64,000 nucleotides of DNA, taken from positions 43,292-107,291 of IMG/VR virus record IMGVR_UViG_3300032050_015761. The stretch is one strand, 5' to 3'. How positions within the stretch are numbered: position 1 is the first letter of the stretch; the number at the start of each line of letters is the position of its first letter. This stretch comes from a virus. Below the pieces are notes generated by a model, which made no database searches, was not told where the DNA came from, and saw only the letters and a program-made list of their open reading frames with translations. A program made the position numbers and the translations under genes. Of the stretch, positions 57,172 through 64,000 are shown piece by piece.

Positions 57172-57181
57172 TATATTTATA
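57172..57181 (+). promoter_or_regulatory. Class 2 box TATATTTATA
   Basis: Exact match, 3 bases before the ATG at 57185. Confidence 0.55.
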
Positions 57182-57184
57182 ACT

Positions 57185-57550
57185 ATGAAAGTAATCATAA
57201 AAGAATCTCGATTAAAAACTTATTTAGATAAGGTACATAATTTTGATTTAACAGGTAAAGTTAAATTGATTACGTCTTATGACGATATGCCGGATGTGTT
57301 TAAAGGATATATAACCGAAAAAATGTATAATCACGTTACGGAAAGAATTAAAGAACCTTTTTTTGCACTTAAACTTAAAGATAAAATATTGGATGGTGTG
57401 TATTTATACCGACACGGTAAGAAAACAAACACAACTTTAGTTATGGACGCTTATGGTTTTTTAGGAGATGAAGAAACTATTATGGATAAAATCAATTACC
57501 CGATAGGTCTTGGAATTGAACTTGATGAATTATTTATGTTGTATGTATAA
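57185..57550 (+). CDS. Tagged protein
   Basis: 121 residues from ATG 57185; leader MKVIIKE|SRLKTYLDKVHNF. 'RIKEPFFALKLKDKILDGVYLYR' is central. No family recognised. Confidence 0.65.
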   Translation: MKVIIKESRLKTYLDKVHNFDLTGKVKLITSYDDMPDVFKGYITEKMYNHVTERIKEPFFALKLKDKILDGVYLYRHGKKTNTTLVMDAYGFLGDEETIMDKINYPIGLGIELDELFMLYV

Positions 57551-57603
57551 TTTTTTAAATTCTAAATATATTTATATATAAATAAAATTAATAAAAAAAA
57601 ATA

Positions 57604-57894
57604 ATGGCAAAAAGAGTAATAAAATTAACTGAGTCGGATTTAATGAGACTTGTTAAGAAAGTAGTTAGTGAACAATCAACGTATACAAATCAAAGTGACC
57701 CAACTTTAGATAAAGTATTAATGAGACTTAAAAATATGGGGTATGCGGTTAATACAAATACAAAAAATTTTCCTAAAGACGGTGAAACTTTAGACACCTA
57801 CGTAATTTTTGAAAAAGAAGGTGAAGATGGTAAGTTTCATAGAGTTACTTATGAAGTTTATCCGGCTGGTGATTCAGGTGTTACATCTAAATAA
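57604..57894 (+). CDS. Tagged small protein (KLTE type)
   Basis: 96 residues; leader MAKRVIKLTE|SDLMRLVKKVVSE|QS. The body is a small alpha/beta unit ('LDKVLMRLKNMGYAV', 'DTYVIFEKEGEDGKFHRVTYEVYP'). Class 2 box followed by a long A-rich leader; a terminator follows. Confidence 0.7.
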   Translation: MAKRVIKLTESDLMRLVKKVVSEQSTYTNQSDPTLDKVLMRLKNMGYAVNTNTKNFPKDGETLDTYVIFEKEGEDGKFHRVTYEVYPAGDSGVTSK

Positions 57895-57928
57895 AATTAA
57901 ACCTATCATTCATAATATTTTCTGAAAA

Positions 57929-57955
57929 ACCCCTCCAAATGAGGGGTTTTTTATT
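57929..57955 (+). terminator. Rho-independent terminator
   Basis: ACCCCTC / GAGGGGT around CAAAT, followed by TTTTTA. Confidence 0.9.
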
Positions 57956-57991
57956 TTCTAAAATATTTTTGGCAGATTCACAAAAAGTCCT

Positions 57992-57999
57992 TATCTTTG
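57992..57999 (+). promoter_or_regulatory. Class 1 promoter TATCTTTG
   Basis: TTTGGCAGATT about 22 bases upstream; ends 4 bases before the ATG at 58004. Confidence 0.85.
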
Positions 58000-58003
58000 T
58001 ATT

Positions 58004-58138
58004 ATGAAAATGAATGATATATTTGATGAAGGATTTGATTCCTTCTTTGATGGTGAAAGTGAGAACCCATACTCTATTGGTGATATTAGATATAAGGTTT
58101 GGGAATTAGGATATAATAACGCAAAATCAGGAAACTGA
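58004..58138 (+). CDS. Small acidic protein
   Basis: 44 residues ('DIFDEGFDSFFDGESENPYSIG...WELGYNNAKSGN'), below the length usually listed. The exact promoter spacing supports it. 'GDIRYKVWELGYNNA' recalls the end of small phage proteins of unknown role. The sixth tRNA-like gene begins 2 bases after its stop. Confidence 0.6.
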   Translation: MKMNDIFDEGFDSFFDGESENPYSIGDIRYKVWELGYNNAKSGN

Positions 58139-58140
58139 GA

Positions 58141-58241
58141 GAATTAAGTAGTGAATAGTCGGACTTTCTAGAGGTCAAAGCCGAAATGGATATGGTGCCC
58201 GAGACGGGTTCACGTTGTGGGTTCGAATCCCACCTTAATTC
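58141..58241 (+). tRNA. tRNA-like gene F with extra hairpin, anticodon unresolved
   Basis: Acceptor AATTAAG / CTTAATT extended by G58141-C58241, T-arm GTGGG-TTCGAAT-CCCAC. 101 bases. The middle holds a strong hairpin (TCGG-A-CTTT ... AAAG-CCGA, 58159-58184) and CCCG-AGA-CGGG, which may be a class II variable arm. No normal D-arm plus 7-base anticodon loop can be drawn without removing sequence, as in the cluster at 27.5-28.6 kb. Confidence 0.5.
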
Positions 58242-58258
58242 CAACAAATTTAAAACAA

Positions 58259-58483
58259 ATGAAAACATACACAGAAACAACATTAAGTGACTTCCAAGCG
58301 TGGAGTGGAGGTAAAGACACACAAGAAATTATTTTAGAACACGGTAAAGAAAAAGATTTTGACTATCTTATGGAAGAACTATATCCTGATGGTCTTAGTG
58401 AAACTCAACTTAACGATATCCTTTGGTTTGAATCGGATTGGTTATTTGAAAATTTAGGGATTAATTTAGACGAAGAAGAATAA
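58259..58483 (+). CDS. Conserved phage hypothetical protein
   Basis: 74 residues. 'TLSDFQAWSGGKDTQEIILEHGK', 'LMEELYPDGLSETQLNDILWFESDWLFENLG' is a very widespread phage/prophage family of unknown function. ATG 58259 chosen; the longer reading frame would translate the tRNA T-arm. Confidence 0.8.
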   Translation: MKTYTETTLSDFQAWSGGKDTQEIILEHGKEKDFDYLMEELYPDGLSETQLNDILWFESDWLFENLGINLDEEE

Positions 58484-58502
58484 TAATTTAAAAACAAAAA
58501 CT

Positions 58503-58856
58503 ATGACAATTGAACAAATTAAAACAGAAATGAACTCATTAATGGAAAAAGTATCACAGTTAGAAAAAAATAATGCAAATGTTGCATTAACGCAAGAACA
58601 ATTAACTAAGATAGTTAAAACAGTGGTTGAGGACACGACAAGGGAAATTAGAGATAATATTAGAGGAAACATTGATTTCATTGATGATTACGTTGAGTTA
58701 AGTATGGATAACAGAGAAGTGTATGTTGATGTTAATCAACGTTCAATTGAAGATGAGATTGTGTCTATGGTTGACGCTAATGGTCTTACTCACGCTATGG
58801 ATGATGAACTATTAGAAGACTATGTTGCCAATTTAATCTTGAGAGTTACTCTATGA
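58503..58856 (+). CDS. Hypothetical protein
   Basis: 117 residues. N-terminal coiled-coil ('EMNSLMEKVSQLEKN'), acidic remainder. No family recognised. ATGA overlap with the next gene; probably part of the class 1 unit starting at 58004. Confidence 0.65.
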   Translation: MTIEQIKTEMNSLMEKVSQLEKNNANVALTQEQLTKIVKTVVEDTTREIRDNIRGNIDFIDDYVELSMDNREVYVDVNQRSIEDEIVSMVDANGLTHAMDDELLEDYVANLILRVTL

Positions 58857-59041
58857 CAAATAAGGAAGTTGAAAAAATAAGATTGGAGGCTTTACTCGGT
58901 AGTGTTGAAAAATACCTCAACTTTATGGTTGAGTTCAGTAAGAAACCTGATTACCGAGGAGATTTAAGTGAAGAGATTAAAAGACTTAAAGATGAATCCG
59001 ACTCAATTAAAGATAGGTTAATGGAATTAACCCCACTGTAA
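58853..59041 (+). CDS. Small helical protein
   Basis: 62 residues, charged helices. Its stop lies inside the terminator stem, closing the unit. Confidence 0.65.
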   Translation: MTNKEVEKIRLEALLGSVEKYLNFMVEFSKKPDYRGDLSEEIKRLKDESDSIKDRLMELTPL

Positions 59042-59056
59042 AAAAGTGGGGTTTTG
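59031..59056 (+). terminator. Rho-independent terminator overlapping the stop of 58853
   Basis: CCCCACT / AGTGGGG around GTAAAAA, followed by TTTT. Confidence 0.8.
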
Positions 59057-59070
59057 ATGTATTTATATGT

Positions 59071-59463
59071 ATGAAAAAACTATCAGATAACGAAAAGATA
59101 GAGAGAATGGTTAAAATAATGACCGATTACTTTAATGTTAATAATAAGGTAAAAGGTGATTATGCCGATTGGGATGATAATGGGATAATTTATACATTCA
59201 AATTTGTTCCTGTAGAAATGGTAGTTAATAAAAACTTAGGAGAGTTTTATACAACAGAAAACTGCGAGTTTGAGGGACATATAAAATTAAGAGTTACTGA
59301 TATACAAGTTAGTGATTATGATGAATCAGATTGGGAACAAATGAATTATGAGGATGATTTACCTGAATTTGTTTGGGAAGGTGAACTTGAAAACATTGAG
59401 GATGAATTGTATCAATATTTACCTCAAATATGTTTAAGAGCAAAATTTGTCTTTAACGATTAA
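59071..59463 (+). CDS. Hypothetical protein
   Basis: 130 residues, acidic, with 'IERMVKIMTDYFNVNNKVKG' helix and beta strands. TGTATTTATA-type box just before the ATG, but no tag ending in [I/L/V]-x-E close to the start. Confidence 0.65.
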   Translation: MKKLSDNEKIERMVKIMTDYFNVNNKVKGDYADWDDNGIIYTFKFVPVEMVVNKNLGEFYTTENCEFEGHIKLRVTDIQVSDYDESDWEQMNYEDDLPEFVWEGELENIEDELYQYLPQICLRAKFVFND

Positions 59464-59467
59464 ATAC

Positions 59468-59477
59468 TATATTTATA
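59468..59477 (+). promoter_or_regulatory. Class 2 box TATATTTATA
   Basis: Exact match, 4 bases before the ATG at 59482. Confidence 0.55.
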
Positions 59478-59481
59478 CTAG

Positions 59482-60648
59482 ATGAGAGAATTAATAAGAC
59501 AAGTATTAAGAGAGGCTTTAGGTGTACCATCAGGTTCTATTGAATCTGGTGAAATATTATATGACTTAATATTAAAAAAATTAAAAGTCCTTCCAATAGA
59601 TTTGGATGAGGATTCCACTTTTAATATGAGAACAAATTTTAGTATATCAGATTATAAAATTAAAAAAGTTATATTAAATATTACTTTTCATAAAGACAAT
59701 GCAATTCCTGATGTTCATTACTATTCTATGGGTTTTAAATCTGTATCAAGATATGACCCAACAAGAAGACCAAGATTAATTAATATTATCCAACCAAATA
59801 CAATTGACGTAATGATTAATTTTGCCGGACCTGAAGATACTCAAAGAAAAGATTTAATAAACTATTTTAAAAGTGATAAGACAGATATTGTAAGTTCTTT
59901 AAGTCACGAACTTGGACACGCATATAATATCTATAAGAAAAAATTTACAGGTATTGGCTCACAAGCAGAATATAATGCTTATCAAAAAATTTCATTTCCT
60001 TTTTATGAAATTAGACAATTTATGTTTAATCTTTATTACATTCATTCTGTTGAAAATATTGTAAGACCTATTGAAGTTGCATCACTTATGAGAAGTAGTA
60101 ATGTGAATAGAGAAAATTTTTACGATTTTATTACCAATAATAAAACATATGCCAAACTAAAAGAGATTGGTAATTTTTCGGTGGATAAAATGATTGAGAG
60201 TCTTAAATTAGAATCCGATAAGATTAGAGAGTTTTTAGACCATATTGGAGTTGATACTGATAATTTAGAAACTGATGATGAATTAGTTAATGAGCTATTA
60301 AGAATTGTCTATGTTAATATTGCCAACAATAAGGTTGAGATTGCAAAACAAATGATGACGACAAATGCTTTTGAAGATTTAATGGGATTTATGGGAAGTA
60401 AGGAAGAATTTTTTCATAAGTTAGCATCTGGATTTGTTAAATATCAAGAAAGGCCAATCGATTTCTTTAGAAGAGAAGAAAGAAACTTTAAAACAATTTC
60501 AGAAAAAATGATAAAGAAAATTTCCAAATTATATGATATGGCAAAAGTAGACAGCTCCTCAATTAAAGATTGGGATTTACATCATAAAATAAATAAAACC
60601 GGGGAACAGTTTGAAACCGAGATTAAGTTTAAAAGAAAATTAAGATGA
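59482..60648 (+). CDS. Tagged putative zinc metalloprotease (HExxH)
   Basis: 388 residues; leader MRELIRQVLRE|AL. 'DIVSSLSHELGHAYN' gives HELGH at residues 142-146 (H142, E143, H146), a standard zincin helix including the Gly. 'ERPIDFFRREE' further on could supply the third ligand. With 449 it makes two tagged HExxH proteins. The substrate is unknown; an ejected protease acting on host proteins or cell envelope is possible. 4-base overlap with the next gene. Confidence 0.65.
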   Translation: MRELIRQVLREALGVPSGSIESGEILYDLILKKLKVLPIDLDEDSTFNMRTNFSISDYKIKKVILNITFHKDNAIPDVHYYSMGFKSVSRYDPTRRPRLINIIQPNTIDVMINFAGPEDTQRKDLINYFKSDKTDIVSSLSHELGHAYNIYKKKFTGIGSQAEYNAYQKISFPFYEIRQFMFNLYYIHSVENIVRPIEVASLMRSSNVNRENFYDFITNNKTYAKLKEIGNFSVDKMIESLKLESDKIREFLDHIGVDTDNLETDDELVNELLRIVYVNIANNKVEIAKQMMTTNAFEDLMGFMGSKEEFFHKLASGFVKYQERPIDFFRREERNFKTISEKMIKKISKLYDMAKVDSSSIKDWDLHHKINKTGEQFETEIKFKRKLR

Positions 60649-61196
60649 AAATAATAATATCCGAAGACCAAAGAATTAGATTATTATATGAACAAGGTTC
60701 ATTTGACAAATTTGATAAAATATTTTCAAGCTCAGACTCCGCGGAAACGTTTAATCAAAGTCAAAAAGAAATGTGGACTAAACTTAGAAATTTAAATCCT
60801 TCGGCATTCGATTTCGCGGTTCAAATTGGTCTATGGTTTGTTCCTTTTGTTGGACCATACCTATCAGCGACTTATGGCACGGTACAAGGTGTTAATACTT
60901 TACAAGATGGTTATAAAAATAAAGACAATAACAAAATAACTGCAGGAATTATTGAGATTATAACAGGTCCTTTATTTTTGGCTAGAGCAGTTAAAGCACT
61001 TAAAGCGCTTGGAGCAACTGACGAAATTTTATCAGTTTTAACAAAAATAAATAAATTAGGTATTCCTATTTTAATAAGTAAAGGTAAAGAAACTTTTTTA
61101 AAATGGGTTGCCACTAATTTTCCTAAAGAACAAAAATTTATTTCTGATTTAATTAATAATAAAAAAACTCTAAATCAAATAATATTTTCAAAATAA
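60645..61196 (+). CDS. Tagged hydrophobic protein with pre-toxin-like segment
   Basis: 183 residues; leader MKIIISE|DQRIRLLYEQ. 'FAVQIGLWFVPFVGPYLSATYGTVQGVNTLQDGYKNKDNNKITAGIIEIITG' (about 56-107) repeats the theme of 1494 and 32271: Gly/Pro-rich hydrophobic hairpin, a polar turn with 'DG/EGDK', and a second hydrophobic helix. Candidate membrane-active or channel protein of the ejected set. Confidence 0.55.
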   Translation: MKIIISEDQRIRLLYEQGSFDKFDKIFSSSDSAETFNQSQKEMWTKLRNLNPSAFDFAVQIGLWFVPFVGPYLSATYGTVQGVNTLQDGYKNKDNNKITAGIIEIITGPLFLARAVKALKALGATDEILSVLTKINKLGIPILISKGKETFLKWVATNFPKEQKFISDLINNKKTLNQIIFSK

Positions 61197-61198
61197 TT

Positions 61199-61447
61199 AT
61201 GAAAAAAATAAGATTAACGGAAGAAGAACTAACAAGAATTGTTAAAAGAACTCTAATTGAAATGGAGGACGGTTCACAAGATTTTAATGAAGTTATTAAA
61301 TGTATTAATGATTATTTTAAATTTAAAGCAAGAGACCTTTCTAAAGAAAAAATACTTGAGAGAATTAATAGTTTAAAGTTTGAACTTAGATTATTAGAAA
61401 ATGAATATGGGATTAAAAAATCCACATCAAGAAGACCATTCAAATAA
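61199..61447 (+). CDS. Tagged small protein (RLTE type)
   Basis: 82 residues; leader MKKIRLTE|EELTRIVKRTLIE|ME. The rest is a charged helical unit ending in 'TSRRPFK'. Two bases after 60645; terminator follows. Confidence 0.7.
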   Translation: MKKIRLTEEELTRIVKRTLIEMEDGSQDFNEVIKCINDYFKFKARDLSKEKILERINSLKFELRLLENEYGIKKSTSRRPFK

Positions 61448-61451
61448 TTAT

Positions 61452-61478
61452 ACCCCCAACTATACAGGGGGTTTTTTA
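61452..61478 (+). terminator. Rho-independent terminator
   Basis: CCCCC / GGGGG around AACTATACA, followed by TTTTTT. Confidence 0.85.
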
Positions 61479-61494
61479 TTTAAAATAAATTTAT

Positions 61495-61502
61495 TAATTT
61501 TG
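61495..61502 (+). promoter_or_regulatory. Class 1 promoter variant TAATTTTG
   Basis: Fits TAnnTTTG; 6 bases before an ATG at 61509. Confidence 0.5.
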
Positions 61503-61508
61503 TAATGT

Positions 61509-61655
61509 ATGATAAAAAAGGAAACTATGAATCAAACAACAGAAAACAATAAAACAAAAGAAGAAAAAATTGAAATAACAAATACTGAAGATAAGACTTT
61601 ATTAGAGAAACTTCAGTTACGACTTGAGAAAATTAAAAAAATTATAAAACCATAG
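61509..61655 (+). CDS. Small Lys/Glu-rich protein
   Basis: 48 residues, highly charged and helical ('EEKIEITNTEDKTLLEKLQLRLEKI' type). An internal ATG at 61527 is an alternative start. Supported by the promoter-like element and the absence of another gene here. Confidence 0.45.
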   Translation: MIKKETMNQTTENNKTKEEKIEITNTEDKTLLEKLQLRLEKIKKIIKP

Positions 61656-61683
61656 GTTTCATAATTGAAGATATTTATATTTA

Positions 61684-62022
61684 ATGAAATTTATTATTAA
61701 AGAATCTCAGCAAAATTTTATCTGGTTATTAAGAAGACTTAATGAGGAAGATATTAAAGAACACTTACGAGAAATTATTGTTGAGGGGTTTGATTATGAC
61801 AAACCTTGTGATTATACTTACGATAACGGATTTAATGATTGGGTCACCTCAATTATCGAAGGTTCGGTAGATACTTTCATATATTCTTATGATGATAAAT
61901 TTAAATCTAACGAAGGGGTGGAAGAACTTAGAAAGTTTTTAATAGACTACGTTAGAAGGGGATATGGTAGAAGTTTAAAAAAATACTACACAGAAGAAAT
62001 TGAGGATAATGAATGTGGTTAA
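61684..62022 (+). CDS. Tagged protein
   Basis: 112 residues; leader MKFIIKE|SQQNFIWLLRRLNE. 'FIDYVRRGYGRSLKKYY' near the end is basic; the body is acidic. GATATTTATA box a few bases upstream. Confidence 0.65.
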   Translation: MKFIIKESQQNFIWLLRRLNEEDIKEHLREIIVEGFDYDKPCDYTYDNGFNDWVTSIIEGSVDTFIYSYDDKFKSNEGVEELRKFLIDYVRRGYGRSLKKYYTEEIEDNECG

Positions 62023-62040
62023 CCTAATATTTATATTGAT

Positions 62041-62802
62041 ATGAAAAAAGTTTTAAAATTAAGTGAGAATGAACTTATTAACGTATTGAAGAATATAGTT
62101 ACTGAGGCAAGATATTCTCCAACCGCAAATATATTAAGAGGTAACATTAGAAAATCAATTAAAACAATTGCTATTCTAACGGCAGAAAATCCAAAAGGTG
62201 TTGAGGCTAGTAAGGAATATAATGAAGTAGCAAATGAAAAATTAAAAGATGTTTTAAGAGCAGGTAGATTTGGTTATAGACCTGTTGACGGTTCTTACGG
62301 TACTAAAGAAAATTCTTTTATCATTAATAACATATCTTTGGATGATGCTATTAATATTGGCAAGAAATTCAAACAGGACACAATTGTATTTGGTGAGGTT
62401 GTTGGTGGTGATGACGAAAAATCATTTATGACTTTTAAGATGGTTGGTACCGACCCCGATAAACCAAAAGAATATCGTAAAATAGTTGCGGTAAGTGATG
62501 TGTTTATTAATAGAAAAGATGCCGAAGATTTCTATTCTGAAATTGGTGGAAGAAAATTTGTATTACCTTTCTATGGAACAATAGATAAATTTGTTGGAGA
62601 AGATGACAAAGTTTATAAAATAGAAAAAGATTATTCAAGAACAAAGTGGGAAGGTGGTAAAGCCGAACCTACGGATATTAAAATAAGTCCTGATGAAGAC
62701 GAATTAAATGAACTACAGGAAAGGGCAATTCGTACTTGTTGTTCTACCTCATACAATTTAAGAGGAAGAATTGATAAGATAATTAAAGAATCTTATAAAT
62801 AA
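62041..62802 (+). CDS. Tagged protein with DUF3293-like domain
   Basis: 253 residues; leader MKKVLKLSE|NELINVLKNIVTE|AR. 'KTIAILTAENPKGVEASKEYNEVANEKLKDVLRAGRFGYRPVDGSYGTKENSFIIN' and 'ALGKKFKQDTIVFGE'-type sequence match the fold of a small family (DUF3293-like) that I recall from phages and bacteria; function unknown. Two trimming sites in the leader, as in other RLTE-type proteins. Confidence 0.65.
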   Translation: MKKVLKLSENELINVLKNIVTEARYSPTANILRGNIRKSIKTIAILTAENPKGVEASKEYNEVANEKLKDVLRAGRFGYRPVDGSYGTKENSFIINNISLDDAINIGKKFKQDTIVFGEVVGGDDEKSFMTFKMVGTDPDKPKEYRKIVAVSDVFINRKDAEDFYSEIGGRKFVLPFYGTIDKFVGEDDKVYKIEKDYSRTKWEGGKAEPTDIKISPDEDELNELQERAIRTCCSTSYNLRGRIDKIIKESYK

Positions 62803-62816
62803 CAGTATTTATTTAA

Positions 62817-63560
62817 ATGAGGTTATTAAATGAAATAGAAAGGATTAAAAATATCATGGGGATTATCTCCGAGCAAGAAATCCGGTCACAAACAAATACA
62901 GAATTAAATAATCCTAAAAATGAAGAAGAGTTTATCAATTTAGTAAAATCTAAAGGGTTTCAGAAAATAGATAGTTCAAATTTTGAAAGTTCAGAAGCTA
63001 ATAAATTTTGGACATCAAGCACTAAGGTAAATGTGAATGATTTTCAATGGTTATATATAAATTTTGATACAAAAGTTTACGTTTATAAATTTAAAAAATC
63101 ACCTTCAATTAAGTTTGGACAAAGAGCTTATTTTTCACCAAAAGAAAATAAAGATTATCCTGCTATAGGATATTTAATAGAATCATTCCCTATTCAAGAT
63201 TGGCAAAAACAAAAAATATCTGAATTAATAATTGATAAGGAAAAGTTGGACTTAGGATATGATTTGGATTCTGTTGTTAGAAGAATTGATAGTTCTAGAC
63301 AAATTTGGGGACCTGGAGATATTACAAATGAAAACGGTCAATATTTTTATAAGGGAAAACCTCTTAATCAAGATTATGTTAAATCTTATATAACCGGCAC
63401 TAAATTTAATGTTAATGAAATACCTAATTTAATTAATAGTTTATCACCTGAAGATTTGAATAAACCGATAACGAGCCAAAATGGTGAAAAATTTGACACT
63501 ATAAATGATTATTTTAATCAGTTTAAAAAAGAAGCTCAGGATTTAAAATTTATTGCTTAA
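62817..63560 (+). CDS. Tagged protein
   Basis: 247 residues; leader 'MRLLNEIERIKNIMGIISE|QE', the helical tag type also in 37675. Aromatic/charged body ('FQWLYINFDTKVYVYKFKKSPSIKFGQRAYF'). No family recognised. 1-base overlap with the next gene. Confidence 0.65.
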   Translation: MRLLNEIERIKNIMGIISEQEIRSQTNTELNNPKNEEEFINLVKSKGFQKIDSSNFESSEANKFWTSSTKVNVNDFQWLYINFDTKVYVYKFKKSPSIKFGQRAYFSPKENKDYPAIGYLIESFPIQDWQKQKISELIIDKEKLDLGYDLDSVVRRIDSSRQIWGPGDITNENGQYFYKGKPLNQDYVKSYITGTKFNVNEIPNLINSLSPEDLNKPITSQNGEKFDTINDYFNQFKKEAQDLKFIA

Positions 63561-64000
63561 TGACCAAAGAACAGAGATTAGAAAATGTTATTAAAAAAAC
63601 CGCATTAAGTATTCTAAAAGAAAAAGAAGGTTTACCTGAAAATTTTAGTGATGTTGCGGTTAATGTTTATCCATCAAAATATGGTCTTGGGGCTAAGATA
63701 TCGATTCTAATGAAAGAACCTTTTACTGAAGAAGAATCTGATTTTTTTGATGTAGTAGTATATGAAATAAAACAAGTCATTAGTAAAGTTTTTAAAGATA
63801 CCCTAACTTATGGAGTCTCCTCCTCAATTTCAACTATGGATAACTACGAAAAAGTAGATAAACCATATTATGAAAAATTATGGGTCAGGTTCAAAAGTTC
63901 TAATTTATCTGAAAATAAAAAACCTAAAAATGTTTTAATTACAGAAAATCAATTAAAAACATTGATTAGACATTCCAAAAATGAAAACAGAAATAACTAA
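63560..64000 (+). CDS. Protein with tag-like sequences at both ends
   Basis: 146 residues, ending exactly at the window edge with TAA. The N-terminus 'RLENVIKKTALSILKE|KE' is a class 3-like leader; the C-terminus holds 'NVLITE|NQLKTLIRHS' (about 124-138), a copy of the MKFIITE-type leader placed at the end. Central beta-rich domain. No family recognised. Confidence 0.6.
   Translation: MTKEQRLENVIKKTALSILKEKEGLPENFSDVAVNVYPSKYGLGAKISILMKEPFTEEESDFFDVVVYEIKQVISKVFKDTLTYGVSSSISTMDNYEKVDKPYYEKLWVRFKSSNLSENKKPKNVLITENQLKTLIRHSKNENRNN

Noticed and set aside
435-62040. Calling the A/T box a T4 late promoter
   Set aside because: The T4 element on the coding strand is TATAAATA; here the coding strand shows its reverse complement, so identity of the factor is not supported.

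Overview
This window looks like part of a large, AT-rich tailed-phage genome whose host belongs to the Bacteroidota, probably a flavobacterium. Host evidence: many genes are preceded by the Bacteroidota promoter pair (a TTTGG-type upstream element and TAnnTTTG), Shine-Dalgarno sites are essentially absent, and there is a secreted protein of Bacteroidota type at 35419-36495. Phage evidence: dense small genes with 1-4 base overlaps, two tail-fibre-like proteins sharing one N-terminus, SmpB, a shortened UvrC, an HNH endonuclease, a DNA methyltransferase, a tRNA cluster and many paralogous hypothetical proteins. No terminase, capsid, portal or polymerase gene lies in the window, so it is an accessory part of the genome.

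Two upstream signals organise the genes. Class 1 is TATCTTTG (variants TATATTTG, TAATTTTG), usually ending 4-5 bases before the start codon, so those mRNAs are probably leaderless. It drives small 'housekeeping or takeover' genes (5.6-8.4 kb, 12.9-14.7 kb, 20.7-31.6 kb, parts of 47.8-53.9 kb, 58 kb). Class 2 is an A/T box close to TATATTTATA, 4-20 bases before the start. It precedes the tail-fibre genes and nearly every gene carrying a short N-terminal tag.

The most striking feature is that tag. About 40 otherwise unrelated proteins begin with a 5-21 residue leader ending in [I/L/V]-x-E, for example MKFIITE, MKKIRLTE or MNLRQTIKRILKE. This matches the cleavage rule of the T4 prohead protease and the leader of T4 Alt (MELITE). 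My inference is that these proteins are packaged into the prohead, trimmed and ejected with the DNA. They include three HExxH proteins or relatives, three hydrophobic proteins resembling pre-toxin or pore-forming modules, a DHH phosphoesterase, and many small acidic paralogues.

Layout: 1-5 kb, methyltransferase end and tagged genes including DHH; 5-8.4 kb, SmpB and small class 1 genes; 8.4-12.5 kb, tail fibres and a secreted nuclease; 12.5-20.6 kb, mixed genes on both strands; 20.7-27.4 kb, UvrC, metallophosphatase, integron-like gene cassettes with attC-like hairpins, and an HAD phosphatase; 27.4-28.6 kb, five tRNA-like genes with enlarged, interrupted anticodon regions; 28.6-32.2 kb, compact operon of conserved small phage genes; 32.2-50 kb, main block of tagged and paralogous genes, including proteins with conserved/hypervariable 22-residue repeats; 50-52.5 kb, a differently composed island with few genes; 52.5-64 kb, more tagged genes, a DoxX-like membrane protein and a sixth tRNA-like gene.

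All family assignments are from reading motifs; no database search was run.
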